Under the pieces are notes generated by a model. The model was given only the letters and a program-made list of their open reading frames with translations. It made no database searches and was not told the DNA's origin. Positions 1 to 7,898 of a stretch of DNA of 16,892 nt are shown here, piece by piece. This stretch comes from Gemmatimonadota bacterium (GTDB taxonomy: Bacteria > Gemmatimonadota > Gemmatimonadetes > Longimicrobiales > Gaopeijiaceae), in assembly GCA_002731735.1 (NCBI GenBank), contig PCCM01000050.1, positions 3,747-20,638 of the forward strand, read 5' to 3'. The position numbers and the translations under genes were made by a program. Positions within the stretch are counted from its first letter, which is position 1, and each line of letters opens with the position of its first letter.

Positions 1-923
1 GCTTTTTCGAGAACGGGACCGACATCGTCACCCTTGAGGATCGGCACGATCACCACTTGAGTCGGCGCCAACCTGGGGGGTAGAACAAGCCCCTGGTCAT
101 CGCCGTGTATCATCACCAGGGCCCCCACGAGGCGCGTGGAAACACCCCAGGACGTGTTCCAACCGTACTCCTCCTTGCCCTCTTCGGTTTGGAACGTGAG
201 GTCGAACTGTCTGGAGAAGTTCTGACCGAGAAAGTGGGTCGTACCAGCCTGGAGCGCCCGATTGTCTTGCATCATGGCTTCGCACGAGTAGCTGCGAACG
301 GCACCGGCGAACTTCTCGGAGTCGGATTTGAGGCCGGTGACCGGCGGCATGGCCATCCACTCTTCCATGAAGGTCCGGTACACATCCAACATCCGCAGCG
401 TGTGTTCCTCCGCCTCGTCTGCCGTAGCGTGTACTGTATGCCCTTCCTGCCACAAGAACTCGGACGTGCGAAGGAACAGCCGGGTACGCAGCTCCCAGCG
501 CATGACGTTCGCCCACTGGTTGATGAGAAGCGGAAGATCGCGGTAGCTCTGGATCCACTTCGCAAACATCGACATGATGACCGTCTCGGAGGTAGGCCGC
601 ACCACTAGCGGCTCCTCGAGCTCTTTGCCACCCGCGTGTGTTACGACCGCGAGCTCTGGCTTGAAGCCCTCGATGTGCGCCTTCTCCTTCTCGATGAAAC
701 TCATCGGAATCAAGAGCGGGAAGTACGCGTTCTCGTGGCCCGTCGCCTTGAACATGTCGTCCAGGGCTCGCTGCATATGCTCCCAAATCGCGTAGCCCCA
801 GGGCCGTATGACCATGCTCCCCTTGACCGGGGAGTGATCGGCGAGCTCCGAGCGATGCACCACTTGGTTGTACCACGCAGCGAAATCTTCGTCGCGCGGT
901 GTCAGGTTCTTATCTGCCGCCAT
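1..923 (-). CDS. proS: Proline-tRNA ligase, type 3 (3' end outside window)
   Basis: This class II aminoacyl-tRNA synthetase charges tRNA-Pro with proline in the cytoplasm. The first 307 residues are visible from an ATG at 923; the reading frame is open to the window edge, so the C-terminal part is missing. The N-terminus goes straight into the catalytic core (LTPRDEDFAAWYNQVV) and has VVRPTSET and the motif 2 segment RTSEFLWQEGHTVHAT near residues 155-170, followed by WNTSWGVSTR further on. This arrangement, without the YbaK-like editing insertion of the E. coli-type enzyme, is that of the short archaeal/eukaryotic-like type 3 ProRS, normally about 480-500 residues. The start is 15 bases after the stop of the upstream small membrane gene and is preceded by a weak GAGAG. 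It is the last visible gene of the hisS-ORF-proS group. Confidence 0.95.
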   Translation of the reverse strand, partial: MAADKNLTPRDEDFAAWYNQVVHRSELADHSPVKGSMVIRPWGYAIWEHMQRALDDMFKATGHENAYFPLLIPMSFIEKEKAHIEGFKPELAVVTHAGGKELEEPLVVRPTSETVIMSMFAKWIQSYRDLPLLINQWANVMRWELRTRLFLRTSEFLWQEGHTVHATADEAEEHTLRMLDVYRTFMEEWMAMPPVTGLKSDSEKFAGAVRSYSCEAMMQDNRALQAGTTHFLGQNFSRQFDLTFQTEEGKEEYGWNTSWGVSTRLVGALVMIHGDDQGLVLPPRLAPTQVVIVPILKGDDVGPVLEK

Positions 924-938
924 CGTCTCTCATTTCAG

Positions 939-1253
939 TTAAGTGATATCCTCGGTATCGGCGCGAACGGCACCGCCTTCACCGCCGATAGCAGCGCCGT
1001 ATCGGGCTCTCGTCCGCCGCTCCCGCCTGAACACGATCCAGCCTGGCACAACAAAAAAAAGGAGCGACGAAAGGGCCCACGCAAGCCTGAACGAGGCGCC
1101 CATCAAACTCTCGGCCATCCACGCCGCGAGCGCCCCAGCGAGCAGCGCAAGCCCCATCGCAACGGCCAGGATCAGATACTCCAAGGCGTTCAATCGGCGT
1201 ATGGCCGTCTCCATCATCCGTCGCGTCTCGGGATGTGCGTCGCCCTGCATCAT
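939..1253 (-). CDS. Small two-helix membrane protein, unknown function
   Basis: I do not recognise this 104-residue protein. It has a short charged N-terminus (about residues 1-22, with ETRRMMETAIRRL), a first hydrophobic helix at about 24-47, a second at about 55-75, then a basic stretch (FRRERRTRARYG) and an acidic end. A cytoplasmic N- and C-terminus with a short periplasmic turn fits the positive-inside rule. The first ATG (1253-1251) overlaps the hisS stop as ATGA, and a second ATG follows immediately at 1250. An AAGGAG ribosome-binding site at 1259-1264 lies 5 bases from the first and 8 from the second, so either may be used. The good binding site, the coupling to hisS and the 15-base gap to proS argue for a real gene. 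No catalytic or binding motif is visible. Confidence 0.75.
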   Translation of the reverse strand: MMQGDAHPETRRMMETAIRRLNALEYLILAVAMGLALLAGALAAWMAESLMGASFRLAWALSSLLFFVVPGWIVFRRERRTRARYGAAIGGEGGAVRADTEDIT

Positions 1254-2533
1254 CGAAGCTCCTTCAGTGGGACCTCTCGCTCCTCACCGGAAGCCATGTC
1301 ACGCAGCACCGCACACTCTCGAGCCACCTCATCCGGTCCTAGCACAATTACCTGGCGAGCGCCCGCGTTACCCGCCGCAGTGAATTGTTTTCGAACCGGC
1401 TGCTCGCGAAGCGCGTACTGCACGCCGGCTCCCTTGTCACGCTGTGAACGCGCAATGGCATATGCGAGCTCGCGGTGCTCTTCGCCGATGATCACGATGA
1501 AGTAGTCCACTTCTGGCGACACCGGGTCCGCAAGATCCAGCTCACGGAGAAGCTCGCCTAGCACAACGTCGCCCATCCCGAAACCTACAGCTGGAAGGGG
1601 GTCGCCTCCGACCAGTTCGAGCAAATTATCGTATCTCCCGCCACCACAGATCGCCCGTGACTCTCCCTTCCGGTCGAAAATTTCGAACACGATCCCGGTG
1701 TAGTAGGCCAAACCCCGGACGATGCGGAGGTCCAAGTCGACGAAATCCCCCAGGCCCATGGCTTGCAACGAACCGATGTACTCCTCCATGCGTTCCAGCT
1801 CGACGCCGACCTTGTCCAGGTCGCCAAATTCCGATTTAACGTCGTCGAGGCCGCCCTGGTCGAGCAATCCGAACGCGGACCGGGCCCGGGCCTCATCCAG
1901 ACCCACTTCGGTCTGAAGACGATCCAGGGACCGATCCGCGGGGGTACGCTCGATTTTATCGATGATCGCGAAGGCGATCGGGAGCCGAGTATCCTCGACC
2001 CCGATCGCCGACAAGATCGCACCCAGAAGTCGCCGGTCAGAAACCCGGGCGTGTACGTCGCCCTGATCGAGCCCGAGGTCCCGTAGACCGTCGAGCGCCA
2101 CCGCGATCACTTCTACATCCGCTCCCACGCCCTCCTCTCCGATCACGTCCACGTTCCACTGAAAGTGCTCACGGAGGCGCCCTTTTTGTTGCCTCTCGTA
2201 GCGGAACAGGTGCGGGATCGAGAACCACCGAATCGGCTTCGCCATGGACCGGTGGCGATCACCGAGGATCCTGGCCAGGGAAGGTGTCATCTCCGGTCGC
2301 AAAGCGACTTTACGATCACCCTTGTCCTGGAAATGATAGAGCTGGCCGACGATTTCCTCGCCACTCTTCTCCACATACAGATCGAGGGGCTCTAGGGGCG
2401 GGCCGTCGTACTCCTGGAATCCATAGCGGACTGAAACGCGGCGCCAGGCGCCGAAAATGTGCTCACGGAACGCCAGGTCCTCGGGAGGGAAATCCCGGAA
2501 TCCCGGAAGCCGTGCGAAGGTCTGCTTGGGCAT
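1250..2533 (-). CDS. hisS: Histidine-tRNA ligase, variant motif 3
   Basis: Class II synthetase that charges tRNA-His; the product has 427 residues. I chose ATG 2533 (MPKQTFARLPGFRDFPPEDL), the usual HisRS beginning; a longer open frame upstream is arginine/glycine-rich, overlaps folC and is not credible. Visible motifs are LRPEMTPSLAR at 88-98, motif 2 FRYERQQKGRLREHFQ at 110-125, the histidine-specific RGLAYYTG at 273-280, GGGRYDNL at 297-304, motif 3 GFGMGDVVL at 317-325 and a C-terminal anticodon-binding domain from about 340. Most bacterial HisRS have RGLDYY and a motif 3 ending in ER; here these are RGLAYY and VV. HisZ, the catalytically dead paralogue, is unlikely because motif 2 and the anticodon domain are intact. 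It lies 47 bases after folC and overlaps the next gene by 4 bases. Confidence 0.95.
   Translation of the reverse strand: MPKQTFARLPGFRDFPPEDLAFREHIFGAWRRVSVRYGFQEYDGPPLEPLDLYVEKSGEEIVGQLYHFQDKGDRKVALRPEMTPSLARILGDRHRSMAKPIRWFSIPHLFRYERQQKGRLREHFQWNVDVIGEEGVGADVEVIAVALDGLRDLGLDQGDVHARVSDRRLLGAILSAIGVEDTRLPIAFAIIDKIERTPADRSLDRLQTEVGLDEARARSAFGLLDQGGLDDVKSEFGDLDKVGVELERMEEYIGSLQAMGLGDFVDLDLRIVRGLAYYTGIVFEIFDRKGESRAICGGGRYDNLLELVGGDPLPAVGFGMGDVVLGELLRELDLADPVSPEVDYFIVIIGEEHRELAYAIARSQRDKGAGVQYALREQPVRKQFTAAGNAGARQVIVLGPDEVARECAVLRDMASGEEREVPLKELR
1259..1264 (-). promoter_or_regulatory. Ribosome-binding site of the small membrane gene
   Basis: AAGGAG on the minus strand, inside the last codons of hisS and 5 or 8 bases before the two adjacent ATG codons of the small membrane gene. 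It is one of the best Shine-Dalgarno matches in the window and supports the small gene being translated. Confidence 0.7.
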
Positions 2534-2580
2534 GCGGGCGAATCTAAACCTACGCTGAAGAAAGTACAGTGGAGAGGGGT

Positions 2581-3918
2581 CTATGAAAGCTCCAGGCCGC
2601 GCCCCCTCAACGCGTCTCCCACCGTATGGGCCGATCCGCTCACGACGATCGTTCCCGATCCCGCGAGCTCGCGGGCCCGGTCGAGAGCGTCGTCGAAATC
2701 CGTCCGAATCTCCGCGATTCCCGCCCCCGCTTCCGCGGCCGCTTCGTGCGGGTCCCATCTACGGGCCAAGGGCGCGGAGGGCGCCTGGGTGAGAACCGCG
2801 TGGTCCGCTTTCTCGAACAGAGGCGAAAGCATCTCATGCCAGTCCTTGTCGCCGAGCACGGCGGTAAGGACCACGATGGGGCGTGGAAGCTCCAGCCGCC
2901 CCAGCACCGAGGCGAGCGCCGTCGCGGCGGCAGTATTGTGGGCGATGTCGAACACCCAGGTCGTACCATCCAAGTGCTCCACCTGAGCTCGGCCGGGCCA
3001 GTGCACCCGTGACATTCCATCCAAGAGCGCATCTCGGTCGGGGAGAAAACGAGGTGGCATCCGCTCCAGCAACGCGACGGCCAATGCACCGTTCACCGCC
3101 TGGTGCTCACCAACCAGGGGTGTCTGGAGGCGGAGATCACCCCACATCGATGTAGAAACGTCGAAGGCCGTGTGGTCCTCCTGCACGTCGATCGACGTTT
3201 TTTCGGCATCGGACTCGACCGAGGTGAACGGAGCTTCCAGAGCCTCGCACCTGGCCGAGAGCACGGACCGAATACGTCCATCCGGCTCGGCAGTCAGCAA
3301 GGGAACGCCACTCTTTATGATGCCGGCTTTTTCCATGGCGATCTCGTTCAACGTCGAGCCGAGATAGTCGCAGTGATCCAGATCTACATTGGTGATCGCG
3401 GTAAGGAACGGGGCCACGACGTTGGTGGCGTCGAGCCGGCCACCCAACCCGACCTCGATGACCGAGACCTCGACCCCCTTTTCCCGAAATAGATGAAAAG
3501 CGAGTGCGGTCGCCGCCTCGAAAAACGTCAGGGAGTGGCGCCTGATGTCCGGATCCAGTTCGCTGGCCAGTTCACGGAGCTCACCATCCCCGACCGGCGC
3601 CCCTCCGATTTGGAAACGTTCCCGAAAAGAACAGAGGTGGGGTGAGGTGTAGAGACCAGCCCGGTGGCCGGCACTGTCCAGTACCGTTGCAACGGTCGAC
3701 GCTACCGACCCCTTTCCGTTGGTCCCTCCGACGTGGACACAGGGAATCCCGAGGTGGGGATCACCCGTGTCGCGAAGAAAGGCCTCCATCCTTCCCAGGC
3801 CCCACTGGATGCCGTGTGGCACATGCGGGAAAAGTTCATCGAGCAGCGGGTCACCGGACACCTTGGTTACAGCATGGGGCGGCTGGTCGGACAGAATCCT
3901 CCAGTCGGGATCCACCAT
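2581..3918 (-). CDS. folC: Folylpolyglutamate synthase / dihydrofolate synthase
   Basis: Mur-ligase-family enzyme that uses ATP to add glutamate to (dihydro)folates in the cytoplasm; in most bacteria it also makes dihydrofolate from dihydropteroate. The protein has 445 residues from ATG 3918, a normal length. Visible motifs are the P-loop GGTNGKGSV at 64-72, the TSPHL segment at 91-95, EVGLGGRLDATN at 155-166, NEIAMEKAGIIKSGVP at about 191-206, WPGR at 307-310, DIAHN at 324-328 and LGDKDW at 355-360. DIAHNT replaces the more usual DGAHNP, a mild variation. The ATG shares its A with the accD stop (TGATG), suggesting translational re-initiation from accD. A TTG one codon upstream is a less likely start. 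The accD-folC pairing is common in bacteria. Confidence 0.95.
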   Translation of the reverse strand: MVDPDWRILSDQPPHAVTKVSGDPLLDELFPHVPHGIQWGLGRMEAFLRDTGDPHLGIPCVHVGGTNGKGSVASTVATVLDSAGHRAGLYTSPHLCSFRERFQIGGAPVGDGELRELASELDPDIRRHSLTFFEAATALAFHLFREKGVEVSVIEVGLGGRLDATNVVAPFLTAITNVDLDHCDYLGSTLNEIAMEKAGIIKSGVPLLTAEPDGRIRSVLSARCEALEAPFTSVESDAEKTSIDVQEDHTAFDVSTSMWGDLRLQTPLVGEHQAVNGALAVALLERMPPRFLPDRDALLDGMSRVHWPGRAQVEHLDGTTWVFDIAHNTAAATALASVLGRLELPRPIVVLTAVLGDKDWHEMLSPLFEKADHAVLTQAPSAPLARRWDPHEAAAEAGAGIAEIRTDFDDALDRARELAGSGTIVVSGSAHTVGDALRGRGLELS

Positions 3919-4757
3919 CAAGTGATTATGTGTCGGAGAAGTACGCCAATAGTCGTCTTCAAATCCCCTCGCTCCACCACACGATCGATCATACCGTGCT
4001 TGAGTAGAAACTCCGCCCGTTGGAAGCCCTCGGGAAGCTCCTGGCCGATCGTCTCGGTGATTACGCGCGGGCCTGCGAAACCGATCAGGGCACCGGGTTC
4101 GGCGAGGTTGACGTCGCCGAGCATCGCGTGGGACGCCGTCACTCCCCCTGTCGTCGGATCGGTGGTGAGCGAGATGTACGGCAATGCAGCCTCATGTAGG
4201 GCGGCGAGCACGGACGAAATCTTGGCCATCTGCATCAGCGAGTAGATACCCTCCTGCATGCGAGCACCGCCGGAGGCGCTTACGATGATCAAGGGCTCCT
4301 TGCGCTCCAACGCCGACCGTCCGGCGCGGGCGATCTTTTCTCCGACGGCGGAGCCCATCGATCCGCCGATGAAGCGGAAATCCATCACGGCGAGGGTTAC
4401 GCCAACACCCTCGAGTGTGCCGGTGCCCGCGAGGACCGCGCTCCGCCGTCCGATTTTCCCCTCGGCCGCCGTCAGACGTGCCTTGTATGGCTTGAGGTCC
4501 TGGAACCGGAGGGGATCCTCACTGTGGAGGCCTTCATCAATCTCTTCGAAGGAGCCCTCGTCGAGCAGGATCTCTACGTACCGTTCGGCGGGAAGCCGAA
4601 AATGGTGCCCGCAGCTCGGGCAGACTTGGAAATTCTGCCCGAGCTTCTCGGCGTACAGGATTTCGCCGCAGCCCTCGCATTTGTCGAAGACATCGGGCGG
4701 CAGATCCCGCCGATCATCCGACTTCAGAGGTTTCTTGTCTTTACGAAACCAAGCCAT
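3918..4757 (-). CDS. accD: Acetyl-CoA carboxylase carboxyltransferase, beta subunit
   Basis: Beta half of the carboxyltransferase that moves the carboxyl group from biotin to acetyl-CoA, giving malonyl-CoA for fatty-acid synthesis. The protein has 279 residues from ATG 4757 (MAWFRKDKKPL), the standard beginning; the open frame upstream of it runs into rodA and is rejected. An N-terminal zinc ribbon has Cys27, Cys30, Cys46 and Cys49 in C-x2-C-x15-C-x2-C spacing. The crotonase-fold core contains GGSMGSAVGEK at about 131-141, SASGGARMQEG at 160-170 and PTTGGV at 201-206. The alpha subunit (accA) and the biotin parts are not in the window, so they must be encoded elsewhere. It begins 46 bases after rodA with only a weak AGG upstream. 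Confidence 0.96.
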   Translation of the reverse strand: MAWFRKDKKPLKSDDRRDLPPDVFDKCEGCGEILYAEKLGQNFQVCPSCGHHFRLPAERYVEILLDEGSFEEIDEGLHSEDPLRFQDLKPYKARLTAAEGKIGRRSAVLAGTGTLEGVGVTLAVMDFRFIGGSMGSAVGEKIARAGRSALERKEPLIIVSASGGARMQEGIYSLMQMAKISSVLAALHEAALPYISLTTDPTTGGVTASHAMLGDVNLAEPGALIGFAGPRVITETIGQELPEGFQRAEFLLKHGMIDRVVERGDLKTTIGVLLRHIIT

Positions 4758-4803
4758 CCAAGGACCTATTGAGGGAGTGGGGCGAGCTCCGCCAGGAGCC
4801 GTC

Positions 4804-6039
4804 TTAGTCCTCGCCGACGAGCCTCGCCGCCACGGCCACGGCAACCCAGGACATCAGGAGGAAAGTGCCGCCGTAACTGACAAAAGGCAGGGGGATGCCG
4901 GTGACAGGCACCATCCCGACCGTCATGCCGACATTGACAAAGACGTGCACGAGCCAAGCTCCGAAGATACCGAAAATCACCAGGCCCGCAAACGGATCGG
5001 CTTCTCCTTCGGCCATCCTCACGAGCCGATAGAGGATGACGGCGAACAACAACAGAGTGAGGATCGTTCCCAAGTACCCCAGCTCCTCTCCGATGACGGA
5101 AAAAATGAAGTCGGTGTGCTGCTCCGGAAGAAAGTCGAAGCGTTTTTGTGTCCCCTCCGTAAACCCGTTTCCAGTCAGCCCGCCGCTGCCGATAGCCACC
5201 ATCGACTGTACGACGTGGTAGCCCGCGCCCCGGGGATCGACGCTCGGATCCAGGAACACCAGAATGCGGTTCTGCTGATAGTCGGCCAAAGAGTCCCAGA
5301 GCGGAGTGGAGATCGTACCGGCCGCCAGGTTCGCGAGGACCACCGCAAGCGACTCCACCAGAAAGAGACGGTACCGATAGAGGTATAAGGCAAAGACCAG
5401 GAACACGAAGGATGCGGCCCAGATTCTAGGATCGAAGCTCAGCACCAGGGAGATACCCGGACTCATCAATAGCGCCAACAACCCGATTGGCGTCCCAGCC
5501 CAAAACAGGGCCGCGAATAGAATTCCGACGAAGGCGAGTGCCGTGCCAAGATCGGGTTGCAGGATGACGAGCACAAATGGTACTCCCACGATGGCGGCGG
5601 GATTGACGAGTGCTCGGAGCGTCGCAGGGTCTTCCGGACGAGTCCCCAGGTACCGTGCCAAAGCGAGGATGGTGGTGAGCTTGGCCAGTTCGGAAGGCTG
5701 AAAACGAATGGGACCGATTTCCAGAAAGCTCCTCACTCCAGCAGCCGTTCCCGAGCCGGTCCCAACGAAGAGGGTTGCAAGGAGCAGGATTACGCACAGG
5801 ACGTACGCAGGGACGGCGACCCACTCGATCCACCGAGGACCGATCTGGCGAATGACCACGAACGCAACAAGCGAGATCGCCGCCCATTGAATCTGGAGGA
5901 TCCAGGCACCTTCCGTGATTGGGCTGGGGATGTTCAGGACGCCCGCCGAATAGATCATGGCGATGCCGAACGACGTCATAACGAGCGCCGCCAGGAACAG
6001 AGCCGGATCGCCTACCCAGCGCTTGAAGAGGTTACCCAT
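4804..6039 (-). CDS. rodA: Rod-shape peptidoglycan glycosyltransferase RodA
   Basis: SEDS-family membrane glycosyltransferase that polymerises lipid II in the elongasome, working with PBP2. The protein has 411 residues, starts with ATG (MGNLFKRWVGDP) and is hydrophobic throughout, consistent with about ten membrane helices. Family signatures are RFQPSELAKL, LQPDLGTALAF, FLDPSVDPRGAGYHVVQS with its acidic loop, PEQHTDFIFSVIGEELGYLG and the C-terminal GIPLPFVSYGGT. The DP-x-G-x-GY loop carries the aspartate regarded as catalytic in SEDS enzymes. RodA rather than FtsW is indicated by placement directly after mreBCD-mrdA; the mrdA stop is 23 bases upstream. Confidence 0.95.
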   Translation of the reverse strand: MGNLFKRWVGDPALFLAALVMTSFGIAMIYSAGVLNIPSPITEGAWILQIQWAAISLVAFVVIRQIGPRWIEWVAVPAYVLCVILLLATLFVGTGSGTAAGVRSFLEIGPIRFQPSELAKLTTILALARYLGTRPEDPATLRALVNPAAIVGVPFVLVILQPDLGTALAFVGILFAALFWAGTPIGLLALLMSPGISLVLSFDPRIWAASFVFLVFALYLYRYRLFLVESLAVVLANLAAGTISTPLWDSLADYQQNRILVFLDPSVDPRGAGYHVVQSMVAIGSGGLTGNGFTEGTQKRFDFLPEQHTDFIFSVIGEELGYLGTILTLLLFAVILYRLVRMAEGEADPFAGLVIFGIFGAWLVHVFVNVGMTVGMVPVTGIPLPFVSYGGTFLLMSWVAVAVAARLVGED

Positions 6040-6062
6040 TAACGACGATCAGCCCTATTCTA

Positions 6063-7898
6063 TCAGCGAGCCCAGGGAGCAGGCCGGCCGAAATTGTAGT
6101 GCTCCCCGAGGGTCTGGATCGAATCGGGGAGGGGCATCCCATGTTCGCGACGTAAAAAGAAATCCGCCGTCTTCGACACGAGCGGCGCCGCAACACCCGA
6201 CCCGCTTTCCCCGAACTCCACAAGCGCCACTACCACGATTTCTGGATCCTCGCCCCACGGTCCGGCCATGCCCGCAAACCAGGCATGCGGGCGCAAGGTG
6301 TCCTGAGGGTTCTGGCTGGTTCCGGTCTTGCCGAGCACCTCCCAGTGTTCGAGGGCTGTCCCCAAGTATGCCGTCCCCCCCGGAGACGCAACCCCACGCA
6401 TACCCTCCCGGAGCACCTCCATACTCTCTCTCGACATATTGGGGAGACGCCAATCCTCTGTCGGATCGGGATTCTCGAGCAAGTGGGGCGTCGGTGCCGT
6501 GCCATCCCTGGCCAACGCAAGATAGAACTGTGCCATCTTGAGCGGCGTCTGTGAGTTGGGACCTTGCCCGATGGCGAGATTCAGAACCTCATTTTCCTGA
6601 GGTGTATACCCGAAGATACGCTCCCAATATTCCCGCCCTTCCGGGAAGGTGCCGCTGCTTTCCTGCGGCAAATCAATGCCGCTCTGTTCGGCGAAACCGA
6701 TCCGGATACCCTCCTCGAGCAGAGGGTCCAAGCCGACCCTGAGGCCGAGTTGGTAGAAGTACACGTTGCAGGAATTGGCTATGGCTCCCGCCAGATCTAG
6801 GTAGCCGTGACCTTCCTCATCCCAGCAACGGCGGTAATCGTCGCCAATGAATATTCCCCCGTTGCAAGGCTCCGGCATGAATTCGCGGGGACCCACCACA
6901 CCTCGATCGACCGCGATCGCCGCGGCCGCCAGCTTCCATGTAGAACCGGGCGGATAGGTTCCCGTCACCGCCCGGTTGAAGAGCGGCATCTCGGGATCCG
7001 ACTCAAGTACGGCCCATTCTGCGGGGGTCAGCCCGTTCACAAAAGCGTTCGGATCGAACGTAGGAGCCGAGTACAACGCGAGCACTCCACCGTCCACCGG
7101 ATCCAGGGCGATCACCGCACCCGCGAGCGAGTCCGGAAAGATGCTGTGAATCCACTCCATCAGTTCGAGATCGAGCGTGAGATGGATATCTTCGCCGGGG
7201 TCACCGGCGTCCTCTTCGATGCCCGCAAGCGACCCCACGATTCGACCCAAAGCATCAACCTCGAGATATCGCACACCCTGGCGCCCCTGGAGTCGCTCCT
7301 CATACTGCCGCTCGATTCCCACCTTGCCGATCAGGATGCCGGGCTCGTACTCCGTAAAGCGAGGCCCGGCGAGTTCCTCCGCCGTGATCTCGTTGACGTA
7401 GCCAAGGACGTGAGACACGGCGCTTCCCCCGATGTAGCGCCTCTTCGGCCTCATCTCAATGACGATACCGGGGAAGTCCTCGCGCCTCTCCTGAAGGACG
7501 GACACCGCCTCGAAATCGGTATCGATCTCAACGACTAAAGGCTCCCATCGCTGATACTGCCCCATCAGAGTCTCGATCCGTTCGTCCGAAAGTCCGAGAT
7601 AGGGCCTGAGACTCTCCAAGGTCTGCCGGGTCGATTCGCGGGACTCCCGGAGGACGAGGACGACGTATCCCGGAACGTTGTCCGCCAACACCCGGCCGTT
7701 GCGATCGAAAATAGTCCCCCGAGGCGCGGCGACCGGAAGAGGCCGAAGTCGATTCGACCTCGACTGGAGCACATAGTCGTTCGATTGAAACACCTGGACC
7801 CGGAAGAACTGAACGGCCAGCGACCCGAGCACGATCGTTATAATTGCGAATGCTCCTGTCGCCCGCTGGCGGCGCCTGTGCGCATGTACCAACCTCAT
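6063..7898 (-). CDS. mrdA: Penicillin-binding protein 2, elongasome transpeptidase
   Basis: Class B PBP that cross-links peptidoglycan during rod elongation and activates RodA. The protein has 611 residues from ATG 7898. It has a basic start, a single membrane anchor at about residues 14-34, the pedestal with RGTIFDRNGRVLADN at about 60-74, and a periplasmic transpeptidase domain. Active-site motifs are S319-T-W-K322 (SxxK), S376-C-N378 (SxN) and K524-T-G-T (KTG). Cys345, Cys358, His364 and Cys377 surround the SxN motif and may bind zinc (see findings). The chosen ATG overlaps the mreD stop as ATGA and has GGGAG 8 bases upstream; an in-frame ATG at 7913 would place its start on that binding site and is less likely. 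Confidence 0.96.
   Translation of the reverse strand: MRLVHAHRRRQRATGAFAIITIVLGSLAVQFFRVQVFQSNDYVLQSRSNRLRPLPVAAPRGTIFDRNGRVLADNVPGYVVLVLRESRESTRQTLESLRPYLGLSDERIETLMGQYQRWEPLVVEIDTDFEAVSVLQERREDFPGIVIEMRPKRRYIGGSAVSHVLGYVNEITAEELAGPRFTEYEPGILIGKVGIERQYEERLQGRQGVRYLEVDALGRIVGSLAGIEEDAGDPGEDIHLTLDLELMEWIHSIFPDSLAGAVIALDPVDGGVLALYSAPTFDPNAFVNGLTPAEWAVLESDPEMPLFNRAVTGTYPPGSTWKLAAAAIAVDRGVVGPREFMPEPCNGGIFIGDDYRRCWDEEGHGYLDLAGAIANSCNVYFYQLGLRVGLDPLLEEGIRIGFAEQSGIDLPQESSGTFPEGREYWERIFGYTPQENEVLNLAIGQGPNSQTPLKMAQFYLALARDGTAPTPHLLENPDPTEDWRLPNMSRESMEVLREGMRGVASPGGTAYLGTALEHWEVLGKTGTSQNPQDTLRPHAWFAGMAGPWGEDPEIVVVALVEFGESGSGVAAPLVSKTADFFLRREHGMPLPDSIQTLGEHYNFGRPAPWAR

Noticed and set aside
636..1505. 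289-codon plus-strand frame over proS, the small gene and hisS
   Set aside because: Antisense to three minus-strand genes, with no motif and low-complexity composition.
1250..2533. HisZ (ATP phosphoribosyltransferase regulatory subunit) instead of HisRS
   Set aside because: Motif 2, the RGL-x-YYTG signature and a C-terminal anticodon-binding domain are present, and no histidine-biosynthesis gene is nearby.
2534..2758. N-terminal extension of hisS upstream of ATG 2533
   Set aside because: It overlaps the end of folC, is Arg/Gly-rich and lacks similarity to HisRS; the standard HisRS N-terminus begins at 2533.
4758..4844. N-terminal extension of accD into rodA
   Set aside because: The family start MAWFRK is at 4757, and the extra residues read the rodA end in another frame.
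4258..5388. 376-codon open frame on the plus strand over accD and rodA
   Set aside because: It lies antisense to two clear conserved genes, its product has no recognisable motif and is rich in Arg/Pro/Ser, typical of shadow frames in high-GC DNA.
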